A DNA stretch of 64,000 nucleotides from Cardinalis cardinalis (lineage: Eukaryota; Chordata; Aves; Passeriformes; Cardinalidae): contig JACDOX010000007.1 of assembly GCA_014549065.1 (NCBI GenBank), positions 4,457,347-4,521,346 on the forward strand, written 5' to 3'. Shown piece after piece: positions 27,801-42,800 of the stretch. The position numbers and the translations under genes are program-made. The notes beneath the pieces are model-generated. The model made no database searches. It was not told the DNA's origin and saw nothing but the letters and a program-made list of their open reading frames with translations. Position 1 is the first letter of the stretch; each line of letters opens with the position of its first letter.

Positions 27801-30800
27801 TTGATGAACTGTATTCAATGATACAGGAGGAATCAGAGCCATCGAAATCCTTAAAATTCACTGTGGTGTGTTTATTAGTGAAGAGATTCAAGGTGCATTA
27901 GCTACCTTGTCTATCAGATGAAATACTTAGACATGATTTCATCTTATGTTTTGAAGAAGAGGGAGAAGTCTGTCATCTTAATAGAGGAGAGGAAATAAAG
28001 TTTGAGGGTCATAGCTAGGCAAATTGACGCTTGGAAATAAAGTATGAAATTTTAGTGAAGATAATTTACTCTTGGAGCCACGTATTGAAGTTGGATGGCA
28101 ACAGAAAAAGTTAACCACAATAAACTACTCGATTTAAAGAACAGCTCAAATATTTACAGTTACTGTGACTTGAAGGAGTAATTCACTCAGAGCAAGCACA
28201 CTGTCTGTGTTACACAGCAGATCAGACAAACCAGGGGTCATCATAAGGTCCACTATTCCAGTTGAACAACAGTGTAATTATGAAGCAGTAATAAAACACT
28301 TCATTCTTCATGTTATCTTTAAAATCATATGTTCGAATAAGACCTAGAAAGAGACCTCTGAAACATTTTGTAATTAACAATGTATCTTAAGAGTAATGGT
28401 AATAAACTTCATGTATGTGCATGTGTGTACATTATTGTTCAAAAAAGATAACCTCCATGAGACTGTATATAAACTAGTGTATAATATGCAGGACATATTG
28501 GCTAAATTCATGTAATGCTGTAATTTTCATATCAAAGATGNTGTTGAGAAGTTCCTTCATTAACAATAACATTAATTTTAATTAAGAATAATTAATTAAC
28601 AATAACATCAATTTTTCTCTTGCTAAAGCCTGGGGGTATTTCACACACTTTTAGTATAGGCATCCTGCTCTACATAAAAGCCTCCTTACATTCTGTTTCC
28701 AGAAAAGAAATTGTGTCTATAAAGAGCTGTTGCGCTCTTCAGCAAACTGCTTTCCTTCCATTTAAGTTTGCTTCCTGTATATGCCATTCTCATTGCAGTA
28801 TAGTGTGTCACCCATATTGAAATGTTTATAGCACTTTTGCTAAATTGGAATCTGAAGAGAGTCTTTTTGTGTCTCACTAGTGAGGTCAAAAAGAACTAAT
28901 GGTTAAATCAGCAAAGTAGCAAGTGGTATTCTCACATGCATGCAAGAGAAGCAAGATAAGGATTTGGTTTTTATCATCCCATGAGAAGGCGTTAAGAATA
29001 CTTCATGAAATACACAGGACATAATCTGAGTCAAGCTAATGTTTGTTAATATAATTATTTGTAACCATCCTTTCTTTACTACATTGAGTGTCATCTTAAC
29101 TGCCTAGTGTAAAGTGTCAGTATAAAGAAAATCTCAGGGAAGTTTTCAGATTAGAAGGAAATAGTACAAATGTGAAGCCTAAGATTATTGTTTGCTAAAA
29201 ATAACCTGAAAGAAGATAGCCTTTTATAACTGTATGTGGTTGCACGTGCACCTTGAAGTGATTCTTTTTAGGGAACAGAAGTGAATATTAGAAGCAAATA
29301 ACCAGTATATTCTAGGATACCCAGCTATGGGGCTAGCCATTGCATAAATACACATTTCTGTTTTCTGCAATAAAACAAATTATTTAAAGAAGTTATTTCA
29401 GTAATGGTATACTTATGCAGTCTATTCGTCACAAGAAGAGAAGTTTATAAATGTAGGCAAACAGGAATCTTTATTTCTGATNTAATTTAAAATAAATACC
29501 AAGGGTCTTTATCACTTTTTTCCTTCATATTTGTTACTGAGGTAGTCTAAGATACACAGTTTCAAATTGGAAAATTAGTTTTTTTAACTTCAAATTTTTT
29601 TAGTATTTTGACAGAGCCTGATGTCAAGAGAATGAATGTATGTATGAAGAGATTGCTCTAAAACTAAGTAGTTTCAAGGGTTCCAAATTGAAGGGGAAAA
29701 TTTAGTAGTTTGTTCTGAAAGGTTTTGATATAGGAACACAGATAATTTAGTTTAAAAAAAATATCTCTAATGGAAGGTTGTTTTTTATGGAGAACCTACT
29801 TGAGGTAAATGTGAACTTTAAAAAAATAGCCATGTCAGCTTATTTCTTTTGGGAATTACTTTTCATGTGGCCTTTACACGTGAAGTTTTGTATTCAATCC
29901 GTCCCTGTGTTTTCTAAATTGATTGAAAGTTCAGTAGTTAACAGTAAATTTAATTCAAGCTGTAAGCTTACAGTTTCAAGCTTGGGAAGAACTGAAAAAA
30001 AGGGGATGTACAAAAGCANTTCTATAATGGAGGAAGCAAACTTTGAATGAGGCTCTGTAAAATCATTATGTCTTGTATAAGTAGCCATCCTCTTAGCACA
30101 CAGATACCAGACATTTCAGGTAAGGGAGCTGGACAGGTGAGTTCATAACACATACTTTTGATCTTCCTTGACAAACATGCCACTGTGTATTTCAGGCCAC
30201 ACATTTTCGGTCTCCACTTCTTCAACAGACAGAAAACCAGGTGTCTCCAGCTGCTGCTCATCAGGGTCAGCAGACTGTCACTGATGTCATTCAGCAACTC
30301 CTTGAGTTATCAGAACCAGGTCCTGTAGAAAATAACCAGCCTCAACAACCTGGTCAACAGCTCAACATTGCAGTGGGGATCAGTAGAGATATTTTGCAGG
30401 TAAGAGCTCTATGTGAGAATAGCTTTACATTTCAGTGTTTCCTTTCTCATTCTTTCTTATATTTTAATGAAATTCGTTCTCAGTATTTTCAATTATAGCA
30501 TTCCTTATGGATTTCTAAACAATCCATTAGTCAAGAAAGAATTGTAAAGATTTATTGAATGGGTGTGGGCCACACCAAGTTNTCTTTGTATGGCTTTAAG
30601 TGTACCTCGTATATGGATGTTTTTACTGATACCTTAAGCCTTCTTTTTTCCTGTTGGCTGGAAGCAGCTTGTGGTGTGTCCTTAGGTTATGCGGTGCTTA
30701 AAACATGGCATCATTCAAGAGGGGAAAAATATTTTATCTGGTTAAAAAATGAGAATTTATACCTTGCCTTTACCCTTTTCTAATTAATAAGGGCTATCTG

Positions 30801-33800
30801 AATATTTCCTATTTGAGCAGGAATTTTTTTTCCAAGGTCAGCCAGTGTTTTTCCTAAAAAACTTCTATATTTTGTCCTTAATAATGGCAGAAGGCGATGC
30901 AGTGTAACAGAAGAGATGTAGGGTGAGGAATTACTTTCTGTGCTTATTCTGCATCCTGTGCCCCAGAAGGGTACAAACAGGATGTAGCAAGGCAGAGAAT
31001 AATATTCTTTAGTGTTACTGGTAGCTTGCTAACCTGTCAGGCACATTTTCATCTCTCGACTTTTAAATACCATTTAAATTTGGGGTTGGAAGACCCAAAT
31101 GTTTTACGCAGCTATGGGCAGGTTCACCCTGTTACCTGTGCTGAGTTCTCTAGTGTCTGGAATGTGATGAGGAATTGCAAAGAGTAACAACATGATACAT
31201 AACTATTATCCTGATNGCTATTAGAAAAAAAAGAGTAAGTTCTTGTTTCCTAAAAGACTGCTGTAAGTGCAGAAAAACCAACCTAAAATTTCACAGACAA
31301 TCAGAAAGCAATGCTGTGTAATAATGTGTTTGCAGGTTTGAAATATAGCTGAAATTTTGTGAGAACGAGACATTTAATTCCTTTAATTATATTTTCATTG
31401 TATCTTTCAGGTACTTGTTTGAGAAAAGTTGGGGATAACTGTGGAATGTTTCTTCCTTAATCTAGAAGTTTTTTTGTTCTTTTTTTAGCAAGCATTAGAG
31501 AACAGCGGGTTGTCGTCAATTCCTGTCTCTGCACATTCTACTGACTGCAGCCAGACTAAGGCTGCTGGGGCCCAGGATCAGAACCCAGATGTCCCGAGCC
31601 TCTCAAATCATCAGGCTGATTCTAGTAGTGCTGAACAAGATAAGGAGCAAGAGAGTACGGATAAACTAGATAAAAAAGAAAAAAAGTTCATTAAGAAAAA
31701 ATCACCATTTTTGCCTGGTAATACTGCCACTGCTTTCTACTTCTTGTGCTGTAAAGAGTGTAATAAATGTGGGTGTNTTTATGGCTTTATAAAGAGATTT
31801 CCCAAAATGTGTTGTGGATTAGTTTTGAACAGTATTTGTTCTTATCTAAAATACAATGTAAGGTATGTTTAATGATATTTATAATTTTCATTATGAGATA
31901 TATTTTCATAAAAAAAGCCATGTCTGGATGACATGAAGTGAAATTATACTTCTGAATCTTTTGGATTAAATCAGTGGAGTTACAGGAACAAGACAAAGTA
32001 TGTGAATCTATTATTNTCTTCCATCATCCTTCTCTGACAAGGACTGGGTTTTCAATGTGTGTCCCAGAGTAGAGTTCTTGCAAGGACTATTCTTCCCCTT
32101 TGGAAGTGAAGCCTTCCCGAGACATAAGGGCAGGACTGCAGATCTTGACTGATCCATGTAGGGAAGGACAAAGGCTGGCATTATGAATAATTCTTCATGT
32201 CGCCTGTCTCTGGAATTGCAGTACTGATGTGATATTGTCACCATAAATACATGTTGTTATTCTGCCTCTGTACTGTGCTGTGTGTATGCAAGCCTGCATT
32301 TTGTCTCCGTGTGCTTAAATGCAATTTCAGTTTCAAGGTTGCTTGAGCTTTATGGCTGCTAGAAGTTGTTTGTTTGTTCCATGTAAAGTCTTCATACTTT
32401 AGCAGCCAGCCTGGTATATACAGTGCTATAATGCAGCCTTTGATCTCTGTCTGTAGTATCTGCATAGGTACACTGATGTTGCTTTTTCTTTTGCAAGGAG
32501 AAATTGATCTAAAGTAAAAACTTGTCTTCTTCAGTATAGCTGTGATAAAAATTAACATTAAATTTTTCCTTTGGTGTTTAATTATTTTGTTATTTGTGTT
32601 TAACAGCAACAACTCTCTAGCTGTGACTGCAAATAAAAATAAAAGGTCACTGCTGTAGAGTCAAACACAACCACTTGTTTTTGATAAAGTAACATGACTT
32701 CAGTGTGTTGACCAGGAAAAAACACGAGGTTTACTGATTTAAATGAGCAAACAATCTGATATTGAACAACATATATGAATAAAAAGCTCAGATAGGTTTT
32801 AGAAGGGTTTCTTTCATTTTTTGTTGAGGAAAAAATGTCCAGTTGTCTTAGGACAGACTTTAGGATTCTTGGATCATAAACCAACTTTTATAAAAAAAGT
32901 AGTCTTAAATTGTTCATCTATTAGAAAGACTTGTGCAGTTTTTCTTCTTTTGCAAGTTTACAAAATGTAATTTAAGTCTGAATTTGCAAAAGAGGGAGTC
33001 AAGCAAAGTATCTCCTCCAGTTAGGTAAATGTTGAGTACGTAAAATAACCTGNTGTGGTTGTGGTTAAGGATTTACAGACATTGTTGGATAAATTTGTGT
33101 TAGATATGTTATTTGTAAGTTTACTGGTATATTATATTGCATTTACAACTGCATTCTACATTTCTAAGTGGTATAGAAATTGCGTTATTTGAATTTCAGC
33201 AGGATTCTCTTGGGGTTTATTTTGTCATTACAGCCCATCACCATTTTCATAAAGTAGAATATGTCTGATAGAGAAGTTAATCTTCTATGAAGCGTGTTGT
33301 GATGGCATCTATTTCACAAAGTGTTTTTGTGGTCTGATTGTTTTGTACAATAGCATCAATGTAGTGGGATTTTTCAAGAATTGTTAGATGGTTTAAAAAG
33401 CATTCATTTTGATATTCTTTGTTTCAGGTTCTATACGTGAAGAAAATGGAATCAGGTGGCATGTTTGTCCATATTGCTCTAAAGAATTTAAAAAACCAAG
33501 CGATTTAGTGCGCCACATTCGCATTCACACCCACGAGAAGCCATACAAGTGTCCCCAGTGCTTCCGCGCCTTTGCCGTGAAGAGCACTCTAACAGCACAC
33601 ATAAAAACACACACTGGCATTAAGGCTTTCAAGTGCCAATTTTGTATGAAAAGCTTTTCCACCTCAGGGAGTTTAAAAGTTCACATTCGCCTGCATACAG
33701 GTAAGGCCTTGAGATGGCTTTGTGTATTCTGTGACGTGTGTGGGACCTCGAATGAGTGAAGACTGTGAGATGTGTAAGTCATAGACATGTCTGCTACGTC

Positions 33801-36800
33801 ATTGTTAATATCGATCAGAGAATGTATTATTTTAGTGCTGTAAATCATGAGTGTCATTTTTTGTCATAACTTTCTAGTGTTTCATGGCTTTGAAACTTTG
33901 GGCTCTTACAAAAAACATTGACATTTAATTTTCTGATTATGAGTCAGCTGTTGTTCCTTTCTAGTATCAGTGTTCTGAATTGTGCTTTCTGAAGAGTCAT
34001 ACTCTTGCAATTTGAGTTCTGATTTTACTTATCCCCAGTCATCTCTAATATTTGCTCTTGATCTTCCCTCCTCCTCCCCACACTTTTTTATAATTTTACT
34101 GTAACACTCAGGGCGGGTTGCTTCCCATTTTTTCTTCTACATTACAGTTTGCGTCATGTTTTCACCAGCTTACCCGTTTTCAGCATCTTACAGTGAATAT
34201 CCTAGAACTCCTCGGATCATATGGTCTTTGTTTACATATGATGTCTGCAAAATGTTTTTATGTGATTGAACTATCCTTTCCATAAAAAGCAATGAATTTT
34301 CTGCTTTTNGTAGGTTACCTGGTTGTTTTCAAAGTTCTTTCTTTGTTCATTCAGGTAAATAAAGTTTCAGCAGGATAAATGTGCTGCTCTTCCCTTTAAT
34401 TCCTGTTTATATCATTGCCTTCTGCAAAAGTATCATTTATTGGCTTAGGTGCATTTGGGATCCAACGTGTTTTATAGTTTGATGTATTTCATCCATGAAA
34501 TATCAATGTTGGTTCATCTGCAGAAAGTCTTCCACTTTTTTTTTGTAAACTTGTAAACCAGTATTTTTTTTCTGTTAAAGTCAAGCTTACTTCATACAAG
34601 CATTCAGATTAATTCAGAGTGGCAGAAGCACTAGGTGGCTTGGAGAACAGGTAGTCCAGTGTTTATGGAGCTGCTCTGTACTTTCAGATAATGTTTCATT
34701 TGTTGCATTGTGAAGAATGGTTCATTCTTATACATTTTTTCTGCCTGTGATTGAACTTGATAAAAGCTGTCTTCATAATACCTGGTCATATTTACTAGTC
34801 TTTTAAGTCCAAGATTTCCCCTTGAACAAAAGCTTTGCCTGTCTCTTACTTAGCAAGTTCTCTAGGAAATCTCTCTCAAGGAGATATTTNTGCTGGATTT
34901 TGCATTAAAAAGGTCTTTCTTTAATGCTTTTGTTGACATGCTTTTTTGACTGTCATCAAACAGAGTTGATGTTTTCAGAGATGGATTTTGACTTGATTTT
35001 TTTGAATTTTTTTCNCTTTGTTACAGCCCTGTTCCCTCTCTTTTATCCTGTTGTATAACATACTTGTCTGTGTTTGCTGATTCCTTTTTCTAACAATTTT
35101 TTAAAAGTTTGTTTTGGAAGNACTTTAACCTGCCATGTGCAATTCTTAGGACAGCTTCTGAAACACTTGAAATTTGCTGTCACTTTTGTTTCATCCAGTT
35201 TCTTGATAACAAACTTGCTTCAAGTGATGTGTTTCAGTCATTAGCCATTCAGCAGATTAGTTGTTATTTTGATTGAGTTTTATGGATCTGTTTTGAAAAC
35301 CTGTGTTACAATAAACACTATGAGAGAAAGCAAAAAAAAAAATCACAGAAAAGAGAATCTGTATTCTAAAGCTACATTTCTAGGTCGATGGAAATAAAAT
35401 TTTAAGGTTTTTTTTTTTTTTTCTTTTGCAGGCGTTAGGCCTTTTGCTTGTCCTCACTGTGACAAGAAGTTCAGAACATCGGGCCATCGGAAAACCCATA
35501 TCACTTCACATTTCAAACATACAGAGCTAAGAAAGCTGCGACATCAACGTAAGCCCACAAAAGTTCGAGTAGGAAAGTCAAGTGGTCCAGTACCAGACAT
35601 CCCTTTGCAAGAGCCCATACTCATAACTGATTTAGGTAAAGAGCGACTAAATCCATACTCTCTTGAAATTTGAAGTTNAATGGAATATAAAGGCTGCATT
35701 GTAGTCAAGCAAAAGCATTCAGAGCTCACTTGTAAAGATGCTTATTGAAATAAGTCATCAAAAACATTAGCAAAGTGCCATATTTTATAGTTTGCTTACA
35801 CTAGAATTAATAAGAAGGGTATTTTTTTATTTACAGNTAAATTGTATAATCCTTACCAGAAAGAAGCCCTGTGCATTTTTGTATTAGGAGTTTAATTTGA
35901 GTATTGTTAGACCGTTGGTTTAGNGGAGATGACAATTCATGACCAAGAGTCTTCTCAAGATGATAATGTCTCAATCAACATTTGTAATAAAGATTACAGA
36001 TAATAATGAGTCAGTCTGTTACATGTTTTTAAAGTATTTGTTTTAATTATGATCTCAACTGAATTAGTAGTTGTCATTCATGGTCATATCTCAGAAAAAA
36101 GGCAGCTTAATTCTGGAACCTGCTTTGGAGAACTCATCCNGTTATTATAATTCTGTTGTATAAATGTTGTCACAAGATTATGTTAAACTGCTTTTTGGAA
36201 GAAGTTGTACAAAGCAATATGTAGTTGTCCAGTAGAGGTCAGTGTAGTGGGTGAGGTGTTTACTCTTTGTTGTTTGATTGAACAGTCTGCTAATGCTAAC
36301 CCCTGGCTTATCTATCATACAGTCATTTTTATGGTGGAATCTTACATTGATAATACCTTTATCATATATCGATAAAATTTTTTATCACTCTTTAAACATC
36401 CTTTTGCTTTCACTGCATCCAGGAGTTACTGAAAGCAAGAGTAGGGGTTATTTTGGTACCATATAGAAGAAACTTAAATTTTTCAAAACTTAGCTGACAG
36501 CTTCAGACAGATCACGCATTATTTCTTTCTTGAGTGAACCCCAGAAGCAAGTATAATCCCATTCTCAATTCTGAAGAGAAGTTCCACTTCAACACAATTA
36601 AGATCTGTACCATCAAAGTCTGATTTTTGGAAAAAGATTAATATTAAACAAGAAATACTAGAGAAGTTGTTTCCTATGGATGCTGATAACACATCAACTC
36701 TGCTGATATTAGAATGTTCAATATAAAAATAAGTTCTACTGTTTATCTAGAAGGTGTGTCATGTTTTTTACACCCCCTGACAATATTTCCACGTTTTTAC

Positions 36801-39800
36801 TCCTTCCCCCAAAAAAGAATCATAATTCTTTTAGAGGTGTCAAGAACCTTANTATGTTATTTTGTAATAGTGTTAATCTTTGAGTAGCACTTTTGTTGAT
36901 ATATATTTTGCTTTCTATAATAGTCTTAATTTTTCTAAAAGTCTATTAAAAAGGTCTGCAAATTGTTCTCTGTCTTTTTCAATGCTTTTCACAAAAGGCA
37001 TATTAAATATTTGTCAAGCTGTACCTGATAATACTTGATATAAATTGATTAAATATCATTTGCTAAGGTAGAGTTTGGAAGAAGATATTATTGGATCAGC
37101 AATGAATTCATAACTGTCAACTTTAGAAGAAGTTAATGCTCGTTTTAGACAAGGCTGCTACTGTAGTGAGGTGGACCTGTGGATAAAAGGAGAACTTACC
37201 ATTAAAATACCACGTACAGTATAATATCTATAGTGCTGTATGTATGTATAATTTTAAATAAATGCTGAAAACATGCACATTTTCTTTATATTTTTGGATA
37301 CTACAAGTTTAGTCATGCTTTCTTTTCAAATACTAGCTCTTCAGACTATTGCATCTTTGGAATAACTTTACCAATCAATTTTTCCTGTTTGTGTGTTTAT
37401 GTATGCAGGTCTTATCCAGCCAATCCCGAGGAATAGCCAGGTCTTCCAAAACTATTTTAACAGTAATTTTGTGAATAATGCAGAGAGACCATACAAATGC
37501 TACTATTGCCATCGAGCCTATAAAAAATCCTGTCATCTTAAACAGCACATCAGGTAAAACAAACACAATCAAGAAAGGAAATGTATGCCATAACAAATTT
37601 GTGGAAAGACATTACATTTAAATGGTATTCACTGAAAANACTTTTTTTACCATCTCCTAAACACCGAACTAGTGATAATTGGGTTTTTTTTCTTGTTGAG
37701 TTGGAGGAGGCTTTGGACTAACTCATGGNTATGTGCAGTTCTAGCAGTATAAGTGGTTGTGTTCAATGTGCAGTTTAGTTTACTGATACTTGAATTCTTT
37801 CTTCCAAAACTCTGTATAGAAAATAAAAAGCATTGTTTGTGATTTCTTTCGGTAATTTTGTAATTGCATACTCCAGATTCCCTGCTTTGTATGTAACTGA
37901 AAACCCAAAAGAATTGGAGGTTACATTGTAATTGAGTAAATGTTGCTGGGGATCATTTTGTTGCTTGAAGCTCAGTTCAAGGTCTGTATTGTCAGTGCTT
38001 GTTAGAACGACAGTCATGTAGTCATAGAAAAATTTAGGTTGTAGAAGAACCAGTGGANGTAACTAATCCAGTCTTGTTTTGAGAAGAAGAGTAGCTTCAA
38101 AGTTACATTGNGTTGTGTTTTTACAGGCAATTAGATTAAACATTTAGTCAAGGTATGAAACAGTGCTCCCTGACTTACAAACTATAAACAACTAGAAGAA
38201 AAAAATATGAAAAAACCCCACCAAAGATGGTTACTGGAATTTAAGGGGAGAGTCCATACAAGCAGGTGGCAATCTGCTTGTTTCTGCAGTGTCAGCTCTG
38301 TACTGCTTTCTCACTCTCTCTAGCTCAGATCATGGTGAGCTCCTCATACTCTCTTTAAAAATCAAGTATTTTTAAGTTCTCNCATTTGAAACAGTTCTTG
38401 GGTTTTNTATGCTGTCTTAACAGGAGGAAGGGAAGCTTTACAATATCCCATCTTTTCTTTTGTAGTATCCTACCTAGATTTCTCATTGTCTTCTGTAGAC
38501 ACATTCCAGATGGATTGATTTAAATGAAGATACTTTNGAATTATACTGAAAATGCAAAAATAGGATGTGGGTACCAATCACCTGCTGCTGTGTTTCTTTG
38601 ATCTTTCAGCTGAGTACTGAGTGAAGCCTGGCTTTGTTTAAGAGTTGTGGAGGAATTAGAAACTTTTTCTTGTCACATGTTTGCTCTTTGTAAATTGGCA
38701 TTGCTGTTATTAAATTCTTTGCTTGATAATTTTGTGGACAATGTGTCCTCATGGCGTAGTACTGATCATTGCTTACAAAGCTTCTTTCCCTCTGAAAAAG
38801 AGGGAAACTTGTAGTAGGTATATTTTCAGTAGAGCAGTGATTGTGAACAGTGTGTCAAATAATCCACCAGGCACACCAGGGAAGGTCAGGATATCCTACT
38901 GCTAATTATTATCATGTGTATTGGTAGCAAAAGAGTAATCTTCATGTCTGTCATATACTTTGTTTTGGTCTCTGATGTGGTGGTTATAGACTTCGAAAGT
39001 TACGGTAATCATAAGTTGTCCCTTACTTTTCCTGATTTTATTAAACCTTGCTTCTTTCATCCTCCATTTCCTAGCATTCCCATTGCCTTCTTTCTAGCTC
39101 TCTCCTGGAATGCTACAGTTGTAACCCTTAAAATTCTTGTTGCCTTCCATTTNATTTCCTAACTTTTCCTTCTGTCTGTTTTGTATCTCAGTGTAGTCCT
39201 AAAGGGAAACTGCACTAGCACTTTTGGGAGGAAGGATATAGTGAGTGTGATGTACTTTGATAAACAAGAAGCTTTCCCCACTTGAGTATTTTTTCACATA
39301 GCATTATGAGAGACAGGTTTTGCCTTGTTTGGGAGGTATTCAGGATGGACACAGTTCTTTTCCCGAGAGTTTTGTTGTTAAGTGTAGTGGTAGTATATAT
39401 AAGGAGAACCAGGTCTTTTTGTCCAAACTTTTGTGGACAGTTTGTTAGCTGAATTGAGGAAAATACGTGTGAGTGATAATATACTAGTCTTAAGAACTAC
39501 TGCACCATCTGGAATGGAAAAATTAAACCCAAATATTGTGATGGAGACAAAGTACAGTTAGAAAAGGAGATTGGACTGTACAACATCACTAAAACTACAC
39601 TCAGTATTGTTTTTAGCCCTGCCAGGTTGTTTATAACTTAATAAAGTTTAATTTCTGGCTTTTCCTGGTTGGGGCCTCTTCCTTCCATGCAGCTGTCACC
39701 CTAGTTTGGTTTATTTCACTCATTTTACGATTGAGTCCTTTAATAACTTTGCAAATCAAACATTTAAATCTATTTTAACTTCTACTTTCTCTTGAAAAGG

Positions 39801-42800
39801 TCTCATACAGGTGAAAAGCCATTTAAGTGCTCTCAGTGTGGAAGAGGTTTTGTGTCAGCTGGAGTTCTGAAAGCACATATTAGAACACATACTGGATTGA
39901 AAGCTTTCAAGTGCGTTGTATGCAACGGGGCCTTCACTACTGGTGGTAGCCTCAGGCGACACATGGGGATCCATAATGACCTTCGACCATATATGTGTCC
40001 CTACTGTCAAAAAACATTCAAAACATCACTCAACTGTAAAAAACACATGAAGACTCATAGGTATGCTTGCAATTTTTGTATAAGTCTTCCAGTGTAATTC
40101 AGCAGCCATTCCTTAAAGATGCTTGGAAAGGCAGCTTTGCTGTGTAGCAGCTGTATATGTTTGAATAAGGATTTTTATTTATGGGTAGCAAACCTTAGGT
40201 ACCTTTGCAGGTATAGTAAATTGTGGTGTACAGTAAAAATAAAAGATTGTTNGTATAAATAGGATGAATGTCTAACTGAAACCGTAAAGACTTTCTCACC
40301 TCACTTTGTAGATACGAACTTGCACAGCAACTTCAGCAGAATCAGCAGTCTTCTTCAATAGATGATTCTACAGTACATCAGCAGAGCATTCATGTTTCTA
40401 CACAAATGCAGGTGGAGATTCAAAGTGATGAGCTACAGCAGTCAGAAACTGTTGCAACAGATCAGCAGGCTATTTTAGAGTTAGACCAGCAGCCAGTAGT
40501 AGGCACAGAAGAAACAGCACTAGAACAAGAATTGGCTGATCAGCCTTTAGAGCAAGATGAGGGTGAGTATTTGAAATGTGATAAGGTTTATAATGAGGTA
40601 AGTTTACAATTTCTCAACTAATTGCTTCTGGACAGGAACNACAAAAATACATGGAGTCAAGGCTACTTAATACATACTTAAAGTATGAGTATAGTTTCAT
40701 TAATTGGTGTTTACATTTACTATTAAAATACAAAAGGATTATGATTTGCACCCTTTAGTTGTGGCAAGCAGAATTACTAAACAAATATACAAAAAAATGA
40801 TCCATCCACAAAAACTTACCATGTCAGTTCTCTGATTATTGAAAAGCACTGCTTTATAGTCTACTTAGAAAGTAATACTTGTGGTTTGAGGTGAATGTTC
40901 CGTGTTCTTATTTTATTTGTGATAGTGGAACAAAGTATTTTGGTTTTGCTTTGCTCCTTTTCATGGTGCAAGTTATCAAGTACAGCAGGGGAATATAAAT
41001 AAAATGTTTTATAAACAAAGATTTAAATACCTGTTCAGCTAATAATTTTTAAGTTTATTTTTAATGCAAAAATTTGGATAACTGTAAAATATGGGGTTTT
41101 GAAACAACTGAAATATACATTTAATTATATCTTTTTTTCTTGATATCTTTTTTTCTTGATATTTTTCCGTTTTCTTTCCCTCTTTTCCCTCTCCTTCCTT
41201 TCCCCATTTCAGATAGATTTGTGACATCCCAGCATGCTTTACAGGAAAACATCACTCAGTTTGAACAACAGACTATAACACAGCAGCCATTTGATCAACA
41301 GAGCTTATCACAAGGTTAGTGATAAATAAAGGAGGTAAAAAGTAGTTTTATAAATCTGGCTTTACAGCGTAGCTATGATAAAACATTTTTAAAGTGGGCA
41401 TCTGCAGTCAAAGTAACTGCAATGCAGATCACTTNGAAAAAAATTACCATTCTGAAGCTATACTAGAATATTATGAATACTTAATTTTTTTTTGCTTGTA
41501 TGAGCCGATGTCTAGTCATTACAGTATGGGTTTTATAGTCAAGCATATAATATTCTTTCCTTGATTGTGTTTGAACTTGCTGAGGCAGTNGGCAGTTTGC
41601 ACAGGTTTCTCCTTGGTATACATGCTCATAACCTGAGATGATCAGAAACAGAGTCTTAAGATTTGAGTGAGTAGCTACTGGGATTCATTTTGGAAAAAGA
41701 CAATGCAAAATATNGTCACATAAAAATCATACTTTCACCTATCCACAGCGGTTTCTTTTTATATTTTATAGATCAATGAAACTAGCAAACTAAGAGATTG
41801 TAAGCACTTGGAAATTATTTTTTCTCCCTAAAATACAGAGAAATATGTGTAAGTGTGTGTAGCCTGCAAATAGTAAAGAAATTACTGTCTTTTTTTGCTT
41901 TTTGCAGATGGATTTCTTGAATTTTTACATAATATGAAGCTACTAATTTTGTTTTGGGGTTTTCTTGGTGGTNGTTTTGGGTTTTCTGGCAGGGGGGCTG
42001 TTGCTGAGGTGGGGAATGTTCAAGGGGTTTTCATTTGTTTTGATTTGGAAACATCACTGGCTTATCCCTTGATCTCCTTGTTTCTGACTCCAGGAAATAA
42101 CTTTCTGTAGCTGATAACCAGTAATTGGTATTCTATGTGCACAAACTTCTCGGTTCTTAGTTTCATTCCTTTTAAATTGTATAGTATCATTTGTAAAAAC
42201 TTAATTGACTGTGNTAAGTTGTATCACACTGTGAAGAAATAGTATAATTTGCCAATTTTAATTCTCTAGGTTGTGCTACTTTGCGTGTAAAGAAAAGAAA
42301 ATTAAAGTCTCCACCTTTATTAAACAGGACTGATCCAGATCCTCTTAAAATACTGTGATTATTTTCATTGGTTGGCTTTTACAGTATTTCAAATGAATGA
42401 GAAGATGCTATGGAAAAAAAAGCAGCCTTTTGTTCTACATTATTGTGAAGAGTGGTGGTGGTTTTTGTTTGGTGTTTTTTAATGGCTCCTTAGAATTTAT
42501 AAACCCAATAAGTAACTCTTGTTTTATCATCTTATTTAAACTTCAGTTTCTGTGTATGTGTATCTTCTGTGTTATATAAGTATCAAATGATTTCTTGGGG
42601 AGGGAAAAGGCTCCTAGAACCCACAAAACAATTCTTTCATCATCAGAAATCTAGATTGATCATCAATATGTTGAACAATTTGTTCAGAGAAGCAGAACAT
42701 GTGTGGTGTGGGCATTATAAAGTCTCATTTGTATAAGATGTCTCCTATTCTACTTGGAATCTCATCCACAGATTCCCTACTCTTTGAAGTTTCCTTGAAG

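Larger units (their letters stand above)
25383..30195 (+). other. ZNF236 intron (exons 7-8)
   Basis: 4813 bp, the most repeat-rich intron. It holds a plus-strand CR1 with coding remnants (26290-27497), a minus-strand CR1 piece (27585-27710), a 20-bp direct repeat with GCCTCATTTG at 25589 and 25609, and a 36-bp-period duplication (TAACAATAACAT) at 28561-28616. Confidence 0.9.

Noticed and set aside
32238..32884. Adjacent minus-strand open frames (124 and 94 codons)
   Set aside because: Intronic, no domain, no start context or splice pattern suggesting a gene.
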